64,000 nucleotides of DNA from Maribacter luteus (GCF_009674825.1 NZ_WKJH01000001.1:372001-436000); one strand, 5' to 3'. Counted from the first letter of the stretch, positions 44,196 to 52,250 are shown. Numbers and translations: made by a program. The notes: generated by a model not told the origin, from the letters alone.

Positions 44196-44753
44196 ATGAC
44201 AACATTAAAAATTCACGACATTGAATCAGCGCCAGAAGACAGCAAAGCCCTATTGGAGCAATCCCTAAAACAAAACGGAATGATTCCCGGTTTACACGGA
44301 GTTTTAGCCGGAGCACCAGAAATTTTGGAAGCCTACCAAACCTTACACAAACTGTTCACACAATCTTCATTCAATAAAGAAGAACTAACAGTGGTATGGC
44401 AAACCATTAATGTAGAGCACGAATGTCATTATTGCGTGCCTGCACATACAGGTATCGCGAATATGATGAAGGTTGATTCGTCTTTAAGTGAGGCATTAAG
44501 AAATAGAACAGCAATGCCCACTGAAAAATTACAAGTCTTACACGATTTTACCTTAAAGATCGTGCGCAATCGCGGACATGTAACACAAGAGGATTTAAAT
44601 ACATTTTACGCCGCAGGTTATGAAGAAAGGCAAGTTTTGGAAATCATTTTAGGTTTGTCCCAAAAAGTGATAAGTAATTACACCAATCATATTGCCAATA
44701 CACCTGTAGATGCACCTTTTCAAAAATTTGCCTGGAAAGCAGAAACGGTTTAA
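44196..44753 (+). CDS. Carboxymuconolactone decarboxylase family (AhpD-like) protein
   Basis: A 185-residue helical protein with the redox motif EHECHYCVPAHTG, the CxxC plus His arrangement of AhpD-like peroxidases and carboxymuconolactone decarboxylases. It probably reduces peroxides or takes part in degradation of an aromatic or halogenated compound. It is the first gene after the second TetR operator and is followed by the DoxX-like gene and a dehalogenase remnant. Confidence 0.88.
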   Translation: MTTLKIHDIESAPEDSKALLEQSLKQNGMIPGLHGVLAGAPEILEAYQTLHKLFTQSSFNKEELTVVWQTINVEHECHYCVPAHTGIANMMKVDSSLSEALRNRTAMPTEKLQVLHDFTLKIVRNRGHVTQEDLNTFYAAGYEERQVLEIILGLSQKVISNYTNHIANTPVDAPFQKFAWKAETV

Positions 44754-44815
44754 TGCCCACATTTCACGATAAGTTCGGACCAATGGTTTGAACTTATCCG
44801 ATTTATACTTCGATT

Positions 44816-45244
44816 ATGAAAAAATCCGTAAAAACGGTCACGGGAATTTTAGGTTTCTTTATGCTCATTCCCGGATTGGCAAAATTCACAGAACCATTTA
44901 AAACTTACATTTATTACCATCTAACTGGTATTGGTTTTCCATTCGCGGACCAAATGCAACACGTTGTAAAATTTAGCGAAGTTGGTATTGGAATACTAAT
45001 GTTGTATTTAGCTTTTAAAGGAAATAAATTAAGTACTTCATTAAGAAACAAACTATTCAATTTTGGAAACCAAACTATTGTAATTATGATGATAGTTGCT
45101 GTATACACACATCTTCATCCAAACGTTCCTGCTGAAGTATTACCAATGGAATTTAAACCACCGATAATGCCAACTGGATATATTCTATTAGTGGTTTATA
45201 ATTTCTATTTATTCAGAAGTAACAATGAAAAACAATGGAAATAA
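44816..45244 (+). CDS. DoxX-like membrane protein
   Basis: A 142-residue protein with four hydrophobic helices, starting with the DoxX-like pattern TGILGFFMLIPGLAKFTEPF. DoxX-type proteins are associated with thiosulfate or thiol redox metabolism, but many are uncharacterised. It is probably co-transcribed with the CMD-family gene, and the broken dehalogenase gene overlaps its 3' end. Confidence 0.7.
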   Translation: MKKSVKTVTGILGFFMLIPGLAKFTEPFKTYIYYHLTGIGFPFADQMQHVVKFSEVGIGILMLYLAFKGNKLSTSLRNKLFNFGNQTIVIMMIVAVYTHLHPNVPAEVLPMEFKPPIMPTGYILLVVYNFYLFRSNNEKQWK

Positions 45245-45329
45245 CTTGGAAGTCATCAATAAAAAAAGACCTAAAATCTTCTTTTTGGATGTTAATGAAA
45301 CCTTATCGGGTTTAACTCAACACCAATAG
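45225..45329 (+). pseudogene. Truncated haloacid dehalogenase (HAD type II) 5' end
   Basis: The frame from ATG 45225, overlapping the DoxX-like gene by 20 bp, encodes 34 residues including KIFFLDVNETLSGL. This is motif I of type II haloacid dehalogenases, whose nucleophile is the Asp in DVNETL. It stops at TAG 45327, and no continuation is recognisable in any frame downstream. The full-length family is about 220 residues, so nearly the whole gene has been lost. Confidence 0.72.
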
Positions 45330-45580
45330 CCCATTCCATTACTTATAAGGCCGTTTCAAATTCTACTCCAGACAAAATTTTCTAATGGTATTCGACCGTT
45401 CAAAACAGCACGCAAATAGTATGTTCTTAAATTTTGATGGTCTTTCATATCTCTAAATTTATAAATAATAGTGCCCTATAAATGTCTACTAGAGGAATAT
45501 TTAACTATCTTTCGCGTTTTTATTTCTTTGAAATTACACTATTATTATTAATCAACTATTTGTTAATCAATTCTTTAAGC
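45330..45580. other. Non-coding AT-rich interval after dehalogenase remnant
   Basis: I see no gene, terminator or known repeat. It probably contains the break that removed the dehalogenase gene, and the promoter of the beta-barrel gene. Confidence 0.4.
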
Positions 45581-46090
45581 ATGAAAAAAATCACCTTATT
45601 ATTAGCTTTCTGTTCTTTCGGGCTTACTTTTGCCCAAGCACCTTTAGAAGAGGGGAATTTACAATTAAATGCAGGCTTCGGTGTTTCGGGATGGGGAACA
45701 CCTATTTACGCAGGATTGGAATTCGGAGTTGCTCCTAATATATCTGTTGGAGGAGAATTATCCTATCAATCCTATAATCACAATAGTGGTTTTGGCAGTG
45801 ATTACAAGAGTTCTATCGTAGGGATTCAAGCCAATGGTAATTATCATTTCAATGAGGTTTTTAATATTCCCAGTGAATGGGATTTTTATGCTGGTGCCAA
45901 TTTGAATTATTTTAGTTGGAGTACCAAGCTCGATGGAGAGACTTATGATTACGGTGGTGCAGATAATTTCGGCATAGGATTACAAGTAGGTGGCCGATAT
46001 TTCTTTGATGATAGATTTGGGGTAAATCTTCAAATCGGTGGAGGAAATGTAGTGAGTGGAGGCCGAATTGGAATCACTTATAAATTATAA
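45581..46090 (+). CDS. Small outer membrane beta-barrel protein
   Basis: A 169-residue protein with a signal peptide (MKKITLLLAFCSFGLTFAQ) and repeated amphipathic strands ending in an aromatic/hydrophobic residue (LQLNAGFGVSGW, IYAGLEFGV, YDYGGADNFGIGLQVGGRYFF in shortened form). It fits an OmpA/OmpW-like porin-fold barrel with eight strands; function unknown. The start is at 45581, since the upstream extension from 45482 would disrupt the signal peptide. A strong terminator follows. Confidence 0.8.
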   Translation: MKKITLLLAFCSFGLTFAQAPLEEGNLQLNAGFGVSGWGTPIYAGLEFGVAPNISVGGELSYQSYNHNSGFGSDYKSSIVGIQANGNYHFNEVFNIPSEWDFYAGANLNYFSWSTKLDGETYDYGGADNFGIGLQVGGRYFFDDRFGVNLQIGGGNVVSGGRIGITYKL

Positions 46091-46106
46091 ATACCCTTTT
46101 CATATA

Positions 46107-46144
46107 AACAGGGATGGTTTTCTTATCTGAAAACCATCCCTGTT
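46107..46144 (+). terminator. Strong intrinsic terminator of beta-barrel gene
   Basis: A perfect 16-bp stem with a 6-nt loop; the core arms are CAGGGATGGTTTTC and GAAAACCATCCCTG, followed by GTTTTA. It begins 16 bp after the stop codon. Confidence 0.85.
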
Positions 46145-46212
46145 GTTTTATCGTTGCATAAAGTAACTTACTTTGTTGAATTTGTCCCATATAGTACTGA
46201 AAATGACACTTT

Positions 46213-46231
46213 GTTCATAACGTATATGAAC
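46213..46231. repeat. Inverted repeat GTTCATA-N5-TATGAAC
   Basis: Two 7-bp arms with a 5-bp spacer lie in the gap after the beta-barrel terminator. The function is unknown. Apart from this and a short candidate ORF, the 566 bp from 46145 to 46711 hold no recognisable gene. Confidence 0.4.
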
Positions 46232-46339
46232 TTAAATCGTAAACACGGGAAAACCTTTCCAGATTCGGTTTTTAAGCTATTCCGGTAAAACAAATACCCT
46301 TCAGCCCTTAATAGACCCAAAAAAGAAGACATAAACGGG

Positions 46340-46480
46340 TTATAATTGCTTCCTCGCTTTTTTATTTCTACTACTTCTAAAACTTCTTCCGCTTTTTGTC
46401 CAGTAGTTAACTAAAGTCATCGCTACACTGACAACAATAATGAGAATTATGATTTGATAAAATTCATCTGGTAAATCCAT
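46340..46480 (-). CDS. Possible small single-pass membrane protein
   Basis: A 46-residue ORF (MDLPDEFYQIIILIIVVSVA, then a basic C-terminus with SGRSFRSSRNKK) would make one transmembrane helix followed by a positively charged tail. The frame extends upstream to 46585 without a convincing start. There is no homology I recognise and no clear promoter, so it may be chance. Confidence 0.3.
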   Translation of the reverse strand: MDLPDEFYQIIILIIVVSVAMTLVNYWTKSGRSFRSSRNKKARKQL

Positions 46481-46660
46481 ATACTCAATATACGAAAAAT
46501 AATCAAGATTTTTTATAGCCCAAATCAGTTGAGCCTTGCATTCCCGATTCACTGAAGCCACAACTAATGGCCAAGGACCGATCAAATGCCTTAAAAAACG
46601 ATAAGACTTCCCATTTTTAGAAGAATTGGCTTTTATTTCCCGTATCTTTTACTAACACAA

Positions 46661-46691
46661 CAAACTATTGGTTAATAACAGGGTCTAATAA
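46661..46691 (+). promoter_or_regulatory. ECF-type promoter 1 (sigma factor gene)
   Basis: CAAACT at 46661-46666, a 17-bp spacer and TCTAATAA at 46684-46691, 20 bp before the sigma gene. The same hexamer, spacer and octamer recur before the next two transcription units. Confidence 0.7.
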
Positions 46692-46711
46692 GCAAAGGAT
46701 GCCTCATAGCA

Positions 46712-47278
46712 ATGAAACCCGAAAAAGGAGAAACCGAACTCATAAGAAGATTAAAGAATCCTAAGCTAAAAAATAAGGCTTTCAAGGATTTACTTGATGT
46801 TCATCAAGAACGCCTCTATTGGTATATCCGCAAAATTGTACTTACCCACGATAACGCCAATGATGTGCTCCAAAACACCTTCATTAGGGTTTATAAAGGC
46901 ATTCAGGATTTTAAGGGTAATAGCGCACTACACACGTGGATGTTCAGGATTGCGTATAACGAATGCATCCGGTTTTTGGATAAGAACAAAATAAAACCTG
47001 CTTTTAACCAAAATGACAACAATAATGATTACCTCAACAAACTAACCCAGGACTCCTATTTTGATGGGGAAGAAGTACAGTTAAAACTTCATGCCATCAT
47101 TTCCAACCTATCCGAAAAACAACAACGGGTATTTCAAATGAAATACTTTGATGATTTAAGTTTTCGTGAAATATCAGAAATATTGGATGTGAGCGAGAAC
47201 ACCTTAAAATCGTCATATTATAGCGCAGTAAAAACAATCGAAAAGGAAATTGTTTGCGATACGATACAAACTAATTGA
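46712..47278 (+). CDS. ECF family RNA polymerase sigma factor
   Basis: A 188-residue sigma-70 family protein. Region 2 is LLDVHQERLYWYIRKIV, DNANDVLQNTFIRVYKGI and HTWMFRIAYNECIRFLDK; region 4 is LSEKQQRVFQMKYFDDLSFREI, shortened here, ending in SENTLKSSYYSAVKTIEKE. It has no region 3, as expected for ECF factors. The following gene encodes a single-pass membrane protein that is the likely anti-sigma factor. A CAAACT-N17-TCTAATAA element precedes it, which suggests it directs its own transcription. Confidence 0.92.
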   Translation: MKPEKGETELIRRLKNPKLKNKAFKDLLDVHQERLYWYIRKIVLTHDNANDVLQNTFIRVYKGIQDFKGNSALHTWMFRIAYNECIRFLDKNKIKPAFNQNDNNNDYLNKLTQDSYFDGEEVQLKLHAIISNLSEKQQRVFQMKYFDDLSFREISEILDVSENTLKSSYYSAVKTIEKEIVCDTIQTN

Positions 47279-47297
47279 AAATAAAAAGGTCTAATAT
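47267..47297 (+). promoter_or_regulatory. ECF-type promoter 2 (anti-sigma-like gene)
   Basis: CAAACT at 47267-47272, 17 bp and TCTAATAT at 47290-47297, 5 bp before the ATG. It begins inside the last codons of the sigma gene. A leaderless transcript is possible. Confidence 0.62.
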
Positions 47298-47302
47298 ATA
47301 CC

Positions 47303-47854
47303 ATGGCAAAGAAGAATAAAAACAGTAAGAACCCTATTGGGCAATCCGGAAAAGGCTTTTTAAATGATGATATCGATAAAAAAGGACTTGCCCAAGAGCA
47401 TAAAGAGTATCTGGGGATGCATGTCCCGGATAACTATTTCTCCATATCCAAAGACAATATTTTAAAAAGTTTACCCATGGAAAAAGAACAAAAAAGAACC
47501 GTGTTTGGGCTAAGACCAATGATAGCCTATCCGATTGCAGCTTCAATTGTTTTACTGATAGGTTTTACTATTTGGCTGCAAAATGACCCAACAACCATTG
47601 AACAACAAAATGCAAATGTTGAGCAAATGAGTTCAATGGATGTAAATTCCGATGATTTTCTGGTTTCCTCACTCCTTATAGATGATGCGGACATGGATGG
47701 TTTTATGGATGATTATATCCTAAACGAAATAATCGTTGATGCAGAACTATCAGAACAACAACTGGAAAACATATTCATTAATTCCCTTTTTGTAGAAGAC
47801 TCAATGATAAATGGATACATTGACCAAAGCCTGATTGAAAATGTCGTTTTATAA
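47303..47854 (+). CDS. Anti-sigma-like membrane protein with C-terminal 27-residue repeat
   Basis: A 183-residue protein placed like an anti-sigma factor directly after an ECF gene. It has a basic cytoplasmic N-terminus of about 70 residues, one transmembrane helix (about 73-92) and a very acidic outer part. The latter holds two copies of a 27-residue unit (119-145 and 157-183), aligned as FLVSSLLIDDADMDGFMDDY with IFINSLFVEDSMINGYIDQS. No known anti-sigma domain is recognised, so the role is inferred from position and topology. Confidence 0.7.
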   Translation: MAKKNKNSKNPIGQSGKGFLNDDIDKKGLAQEHKEYLGMHVPDNYFSISKDNILKSLPMEKEQKRTVFGLRPMIAYPIAASIVLLIGFTIWLQNDPTTIEQQNANVEQMSSMDVNSDDFLVSSLLIDDADMDGFMDDYILNEIIVDAELSEQQLENIFINSLFVEDSMINGYIDQSLIENVVL

Positions 47855-47863
47855 AGTTTAAAA

Positions 47864-47894
47864 CAAACTTTTTTAATCTTTCAGGTTCTAATAA
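47864..47894 (+). promoter_or_regulatory. ECF-type promoter 3 (Spy-like gene)
   Basis: CAAACT at 47864-47869, 17 bp and TCTAATAA at 47887-47894, 31 bp before the ATG at 47926. Confidence 0.68.
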
Positions 47895-47925
47895 ACAAAA
47901 GCACCTAACAGTAAAAAATATAATC

Positions 47926-48447
47926 ATGAAAACAACAGTAAAAACATTAATCGCACTTTTTGGTTTTGTAATGCTTTTAACTTCAAGTGGTTTTCTTTTT
48001 GCACAGGAAACCGATTTAGGTCCACTTATGAACCAGCTGTCGACCGAACAACAAGAAATGCTACAAACACAACGTAAGTTGATGTTACAGAATCGAGAAC
48101 AACTAAGAGCCACGTTGACAGATGAACAATTGGCTATTTTACAGGATAAAACCCAAACGAAGGAACAGATTAGATTACGTTTAAGGGAATCTTTCTCAGA
48201 TGAGCAGAACCAATTATGTGAAAACCAAGAAGGTCAGTTACGTCAGGTAAGAAACCAATTCAGGCAATCCTTGACCCAAGAACAACGCCAAATGTTACGT
48301 GAACGCGTACAACAAAACAGACAATCTAGCGGTCAAGGTGAAATTAGAAATCAAAATGGTTTTGGTGGTGATGGTGAACGAGGCAGAAACGGACAAGGTA
48401 ACGGCAGTGGAAACGGGAACGGGAACGGAAATGGAGGAGGAAATTAA
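47926..48447 (+). CDS. Secreted Gln/Arg-rich Spy/CpxP-like protein with Gly-Asn tail
   Basis: A 173-residue exported protein (signal peptide through FLFAQ) composed mainly of charged, Gln-rich helices with LTxxQ-like motifs (LSTEQQEMLQTQ, LTDEQLAILQD, LTQEQRQMLRERV), a pattern seen in Spy/CpxP periplasmic chaperones. The last 30 residues are a Gly-Asn repeat (GNGSGNGNGNGNGGGN). It is preceded by an ECF-type promoter and is the likely stress-induced target. The gene at 48461 follows after 13 bp. Confidence 0.7.
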   Translation: MKTTVKTLIALFGFVMLLTSSGFLFAQETDLGPLMNQLSTEQQEMLQTQRKLMLQNREQLRATLTDEQLAILQDKTQTKEQIRLRLRESFSDEQNQLCENQEGQLRQVRNQFRQSLTQEQRQMLRERVQQNRQSSGQGEIRNQNGFGGDGERGRNGQGNGSGNGNGNGNGGGN

Positions 48448-48460
48448 TATCCGTTAAAAG

Positions 48461-49375
48461 ATGAAATCCCATCGTTCCATATACAACAAAAGATTACTAG
48501 CAGTTTGGTTGCTACTGTTTACAGTGGCGACCACTGCTGATTTATATGCCCAAGAACCGGAAGAAGATGAAATAGATTTACTTTTAGATGAACTTTTCTT
48601 TAACGAACAACAGTTTATAGATGATATTTTAAACTCATTCAACACCTTTAATTTCATTTACGTAAACACATCGTTTTATGATAATACGTTTTTCTCGGGT
48701 CGAGATTCCGGCATTGACCAATTCAGTATCGTTCCTCAAGTATCCTATTATAGTTCTTCGGGGTTCAATGTAAGTGTTTCCGGTATATTATACGAAACCT
48801 TTGAACCCAATTGGGATTATACCAATGTGTCGGTGGGTTATTTCAACACCGTGGGAAAAGATAAACTGGTGACCTATAATGCGGAATATACCCGATTCAT
48901 TTATTCCGACGGTTGGGACACTTTTACGAACTCATTGAGTTTAGGTGTCGGGTTACGAACCAAGGAACGAAACCTAGGGACCAAACTCGGGGTTTCATAT
49001 TTGTTCGGTACCGATGGGGCTTTCCAAATAACATCCCGAACATATGCCAACATAACCATTGCAAGGCAAAAAAAGTCAGTAGTCAAATTTAGGCCCAAAA
49101 TCAACTTTCTTATCGCACAACAAACCATTGCATTGGAGCAATTGAACACTCAATTGACCGAACCCCAAACCGAGATTTTTTATGACGATATCTTCGATTT
49201 ACTGAACACCCAAATTAACTTACCTCTTTCATTATCTACCAAATCATGGGATTTTGAGGCTGGGTACAACATTAACCTTCCTTCTCCCGTAAAATCGGAA
49301 ACTGATTTAAAAACAACCGGTTTTTTTAATCTGTCCGTCGGTTATATAATTGATTTGGACAAGAAAACCCTTTAA
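48461..49375 (+). CDS. Predicted outer membrane beta-barrel protein
   Basis: A 304-residue protein with a signal peptide ending near DLYAQ, an acidic segment (EPEEDEIDLLLDELFF) and a C-terminal series of beta-strands (INFIYVNTSFYDNTFF in part, GFNVSVSGILYETF, VTYNAEYTRFIYSDGW, LGVSYLFGTDGAF). It has the look of an outer membrane barrel of about ten strands. Family not recognised. It is 13 bp after the Spy-like gene and probably part of the same ECF-dependent transcript. Confidence 0.72.
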   Translation: MKSHRSIYNKRLLAVWLLLFTVATTADLYAQEPEEDEIDLLLDELFFNEQQFIDDILNSFNTFNFIYVNTSFYDNTFFSGRDSGIDQFSIVPQVSYYSSSGFNVSVSGILYETFEPNWDYTNVSVGYFNTVGKDKLVTYNAEYTRFIYSDGWDTFTNSLSLGVGLRTKERNLGTKLGVSYLFGTDGAFQITSRTYANITIARQKKSVVKFRPKINFLIAQQTIALEQLNTQLTEPQTEIFYDDIFDLLNTQINLPLSLSTKSWDFEAGYNINLPSPVKSETDLKTTGFFNLSVGYIIDLDKKTL

Positions 49376-49507
49376 TGTGGTTCGCATGGATTAATAGAGT
49401 AACTGAACTATTGGGTTGCCCCATTTTCAGACCAGATACTTTTACCAATCCTTTGTTGCCTTGCGGATTTGCTTTTAATTCATCATTTAAAATTATTCTA
49501 AACCTTT

Positions 49508-49563
49508 TTAAGCAAATCTTAAGAAAAGTCTAATGCCGCTTTAATTTAAATACGTAACTTTTG
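49508..49563 (+). promoter_or_regulatory. Four 11-bp-phased TTAAG boxes and -7 element, copy A (response regulator)
   Basis: Boxes start at 49508 (TTAAG), 49519 (TTAAG), 49530 (CTAAT) and 49541 (TTAAT), each 11 bp apart. The -7 element AACTTTTG starts at 49556, 15 bp after the start of box 4, and ends 4 bp before the ATG. Architecture identical to copies B and C. Confidence 0.75.
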
Positions 49564-49567
49564 TAGT

Positions 49568-50236
49568 ATGAGAATCTTGATCGTAGAAGATGAGCCAGGT
49601 ATATCCAACTTCTTAAAGCAAGGACTGGAAGAAGAATCCTATGCGGTGGATATTGCCGAGGAAGGCACTAAAGGCCTTCAACTGGCCCTTTCCGGGGAAT
49701 ATGATCTGTTGCTGTTGGATTGGATGTTGCCGGGTGTCAGTGGTATTGAAATCTGTCGTCTATTCAGAAAGGAATATAAAGACACGCCGGTTATTATTTT
49801 AACAGCAAAAGATACTGTTGATGAAACCGTTTTCGGGCTTCAATCCGGCGCTAACGATTATATCAAAAAACCTTTTCATTTTGAAGAACTTTTAGAACGG
49901 ATCAAGGTGCAATTACGACCTAAATCCGGGGAACATTCCATATTTATACTTGGAGACATTACTTTGAACACCGCAACCCATCAAGTCTTTAAATCGGAGG
50001 AAGAAATTAGTCTTACCCAAAAAGAATTTGCGTTGTTGGAATATCTAATGCGTAACAAGGGTATAGTTTGCCGAAGAACCCGAATTATTGAAAGTGTCTG
50101 GGATATCCATTTTGAATACAATACAGGAGTGATTGACGTATATATTAATGCCCTACGAAAAAAATTAAAGCTAGGCGAAGATGAAAACTACATTCAAACC
50201 GTTCGTGGGGTTGGCTATATAGCAAAAGAAGTATGA
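49568..50236 (+). CDS. CopR/CusR-like response regulator
   Basis: A 222-residue OmpR-family regulator. The receiver has the acidic pair VEDE, the phospho-acceptor Asp in LLLDWMLPGVSG and the Lys in IKKPFHFEE; the winged helix ends in RGVGYIAKEV. It resembles CopR/CusR-type regulators of metal efflux, and downstream genes include a CzcA-like efflux operon. Its start is 4 bp from the -7 element, so it is probably leaderless. The kinase overlaps its stop by 4 bp. Confidence 0.92.
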   Translation: MRILIVEDEPGISNFLKQGLEEESYAVDIAEEGTKGLQLALSGEYDLLLLDWMLPGVSGIEICRLFRKEYKDTPVIILTAKDTVDETVFGLQSGANDYIKKPFHFEELLERIKVQLRPKSGEHSIFILGDITLNTATHQVFKSEEEISLTQKEFALLEYLMRNKGIVCRRTRIIESVWDIHFEYNTGVIDVYINALRKKLKLGEDENYIQTVRGVGYIAKEV

Positions 50237-51606
50237 GATTAAGTTTTAAAAACAGAATTGTATTACATTATATGATCGCCACTGCCGTAATCATGGCCGT
50301 GGCTTTTATGGTTGTTTATTTTGTAGTACAAGGAACGGTATATCAAAACCTTGATGACGACCTGTCTTTCGAAGCAGAAAAACATACCGATGAAATAAGG
50401 ATTATCGGGGATAGTATCAAGATAAAGAACAAAAAGGAATGGGAGGAAAGAGAGCATCGTGAGGTTCAGGTAAACCCTGTTTTTATTCAAATCTTGGGTA
50501 AAGATGGAAACTATATGGATAAGTCGCCAAACCTTAAGGAAAATGTTCTCTCATTTAACCCAAAGCAAAACTATGGTGGCCATTTTAACGAAATCTTAAA
50601 CAATAGGTCAATTCGGCAAGTACAGTTACCTATTGAGGAAAATGGTAAAATAAAAGGGTTTATACTTGCAGCAATGTCATTGGAATCATCAAAAATGGTA
50701 TTGCTTAACCTGAGAAATGTTTTGATTATTTCCTATTTGTTTTTATTGGCGGGACTATATTTCATGTCTAGGTACTTGGCAGGACGTGGCATAATACCCG
50801 TGAAGGTCATCACCGAAACAACAAAAAGAATCACACAGAATAATTTGAATGAAAGGGTTATTCTTCCATATAACAAAGATGAGCTTTACGATTTATCGTT
50901 TAATATTAACGAGCTATTACAGCGTATTGAAAATGCTATCGAACGAAAACGGCAATTTACTTCTGATGCTTCCCACGAATTACGCACACCTTTATCAACT
51001 TTAAAAGGTACGCTTGAGGTATTGATTCGAAAGCCTAGGGAACAATCGGAATATGAGGAAAAAATCAAATACAGTCTTTCGGAAATTGACCGAATGACCG
51101 ACACTATTGAACAACTTTTACTGTTGGCGAGATTAGATGTCAATTCAAGAACAGTGGACAGGTCTCCCGTTCCTTTACCGAACATCATAGACGAAATCCT
51201 TTCAGGGCAAAAAAAACAGATCTTACAAAAGAAACTTACCATAGCCTTCCAAAAAGGGGTGCTTTTAGAAGAAATGGTTCCTCAGTACTACACCCAATTG
51301 ATAATGGAAAATATTATTGGTAATGCGGTAAAATATTCTAAAGTAGCTTCCACATTACATATCGAAATCACACGTTCGGGTCCGAATGTAATTTGCAATA
51401 TCCAAGATGAAGGTGTCGGGATTAAAAAAGAGGATCTGGATAACGTGTTCAAACGCTTTTTCAGATCCGATGCACTCCACCATAAAAATATCCCGGGAAA
51501 CGGTTTGGGCCTATCCATAGCGAAAAAGGCCGCCGATGCCATAAATGCCGAAATTCATGTAGAAAGTGAATTTGGTGAAGGAACCACTTTCACCATTTTA
51601 TTTTAA
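50233..51606 (+). CDS. Sensor histidine kinase (CusS-like)
   Basis: A 457-residue kinase with a first transmembrane helix (ATAVIMAVAFMVVYFVV), a periplasmic sensor domain of about 130 residues, a second helix (VLIISYLFLLAGLYFM), a HAMP domain, a HisKA domain (TSDASHELRTPLSTLKGTL) and an ATPase domain (ENIIGNAVKYS, DEGVGIKKED, GNGLGLSIAKKAA). It overlaps the regulator by 4 bp. The periplasmic sensor and the regulon content suggest that it detects metal ions outside the inner membrane. Confidence 0.92.
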   Translation: MRLSFKNRIVLHYMIATAVIMAVAFMVVYFVVQGTVYQNLDDDLSFEAEKHTDEIRIIGDSIKIKNKKEWEEREHREVQVNPVFIQILGKDGNYMDKSPNLKENVLSFNPKQNYGGHFNEILNNRSIRQVQLPIEENGKIKGFILAAMSLESSKMVLLNLRNVLIISYLFLLAGLYFMSRYLAGRGIIPVKVITETTKRITQNNLNERVILPYNKDELYDLSFNINELLQRIENAIERKRQFTSDASHELRTPLSTLKGTLEVLIRKPREQSEYEEKIKYSLSEIDRMTDTIEQLLLLARLDVNSRTVDRSPVPLPNIIDEILSGQKKQILQKKLTIAFQKGVLLEEMVPQYYTQLIMENIIGNAVKYSKVASTLHIEITRSGPNVICNIQDEGVGIKKEDLDNVFKRFFRSDALHHKNIPGNGLGLSIAKKAADAINAEIHVESEFGEGTTFTILF

Positions 51607-51658
51607 GCCAAACTTAAGTTTCACTTAATCCAGTTTTAAGTTGGTGCCTATACATTTG
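51603..51658 (+). promoter_or_regulatory. Four 11-bp-phased TTAAG boxes and -7 element, copy B (DUF2231-rubrerythrin)
   Basis: Boxes start at 51603 (TTAAG, overlapping the kinase stop codon), 51614 (TTAAG), 51625 (TTAAT) and 51636 (TTAAG). The -7 element TACATTTG starts at 51651, 15 bp after the start of box 4. Confidence 0.8.
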
Positions 51659-51683
51659 ATGTGTAATTGAAAATCACATTAAA

Positions 51684-52151
51684 ATGTTGACAGCACCACA
51701 CATTCACGCAATGGTTATCCACTTTCCGATAGCCTTGATATTAATAGGATTCCTATCGGAAATAATAGCGCTTATCAGTAAAAAGCATTTTTTTAAAAAT
51801 GTCGCATTTTATCTCTTGCTATTAGGTGCTTTGGGAGCAATAGTAGCTTACGTAAGTGGAAGTTATGCCGGAGACGGTATGATAGATGGAATTCTGCAAA
51901 AGCCCATGGAACTGCATGAAGAAGCAGCGAACCTAACGTTATGGCTTGCCATTATTACGGCCTTATTTCGCGTATTGTTGTATTACTTCAAATATGAAAG
52001 TACGTGGTCTAAATGGGTCGGGATCGTACTATTTGCAGCTCTAGTCGGTTCCGTGGTCCGAACAGGTTATTTAGGTGGGCAATTGGTTTTTCAGCATGGG
52101 GCCGGAATAGAATTGGCACTACCGGATTTTGGAAATCAACCTACGGATTAA
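51684..52151 (+). CDS. DUF2231 membrane protein
   Basis: A 155-residue protein with four transmembrane helices and the DUF2231 pattern: PHIHAMVIHFPIALILIGF at the start, a conserved His in MELHEEAANLTLW, and TGYLGGQLVFQHG near the end. These histidines could bind haem or metal. It is directly downstream of the phased TTAAG boxes, so it belongs to the regulon of the two-component system. A related protein is encoded at 58662. Confidence 0.82.
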   Translation: MLTAPHIHAMVIHFPIALILIGFLSEIIALISKKHFFKNVAFYLLLLGALGAIVAYVSGSYAGDGMIDGILQKPMELHEEAANLTLWLAIITALFRVLLYYFKYESTWSKWVGIVLFAALVGSVVRTGYLGGQLVFQHGAGIELALPDFGNQPTD

Positions 52152-52250
52152 AGTCGATTTTTAATCAGTTCCCTTGAAGGGATATGGAAAATGCACGATT
52201 ATCCTTGTATACACACACCCAAAAAAAGTAACTATTTAAAAATAAATAAA

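Noticed and set aside
45482-45580. N-terminal extension of the beta-barrel protein
   Set aside because: It would place a second hydrophobic stretch before a good signal peptide; ATG 45581 is more likely.
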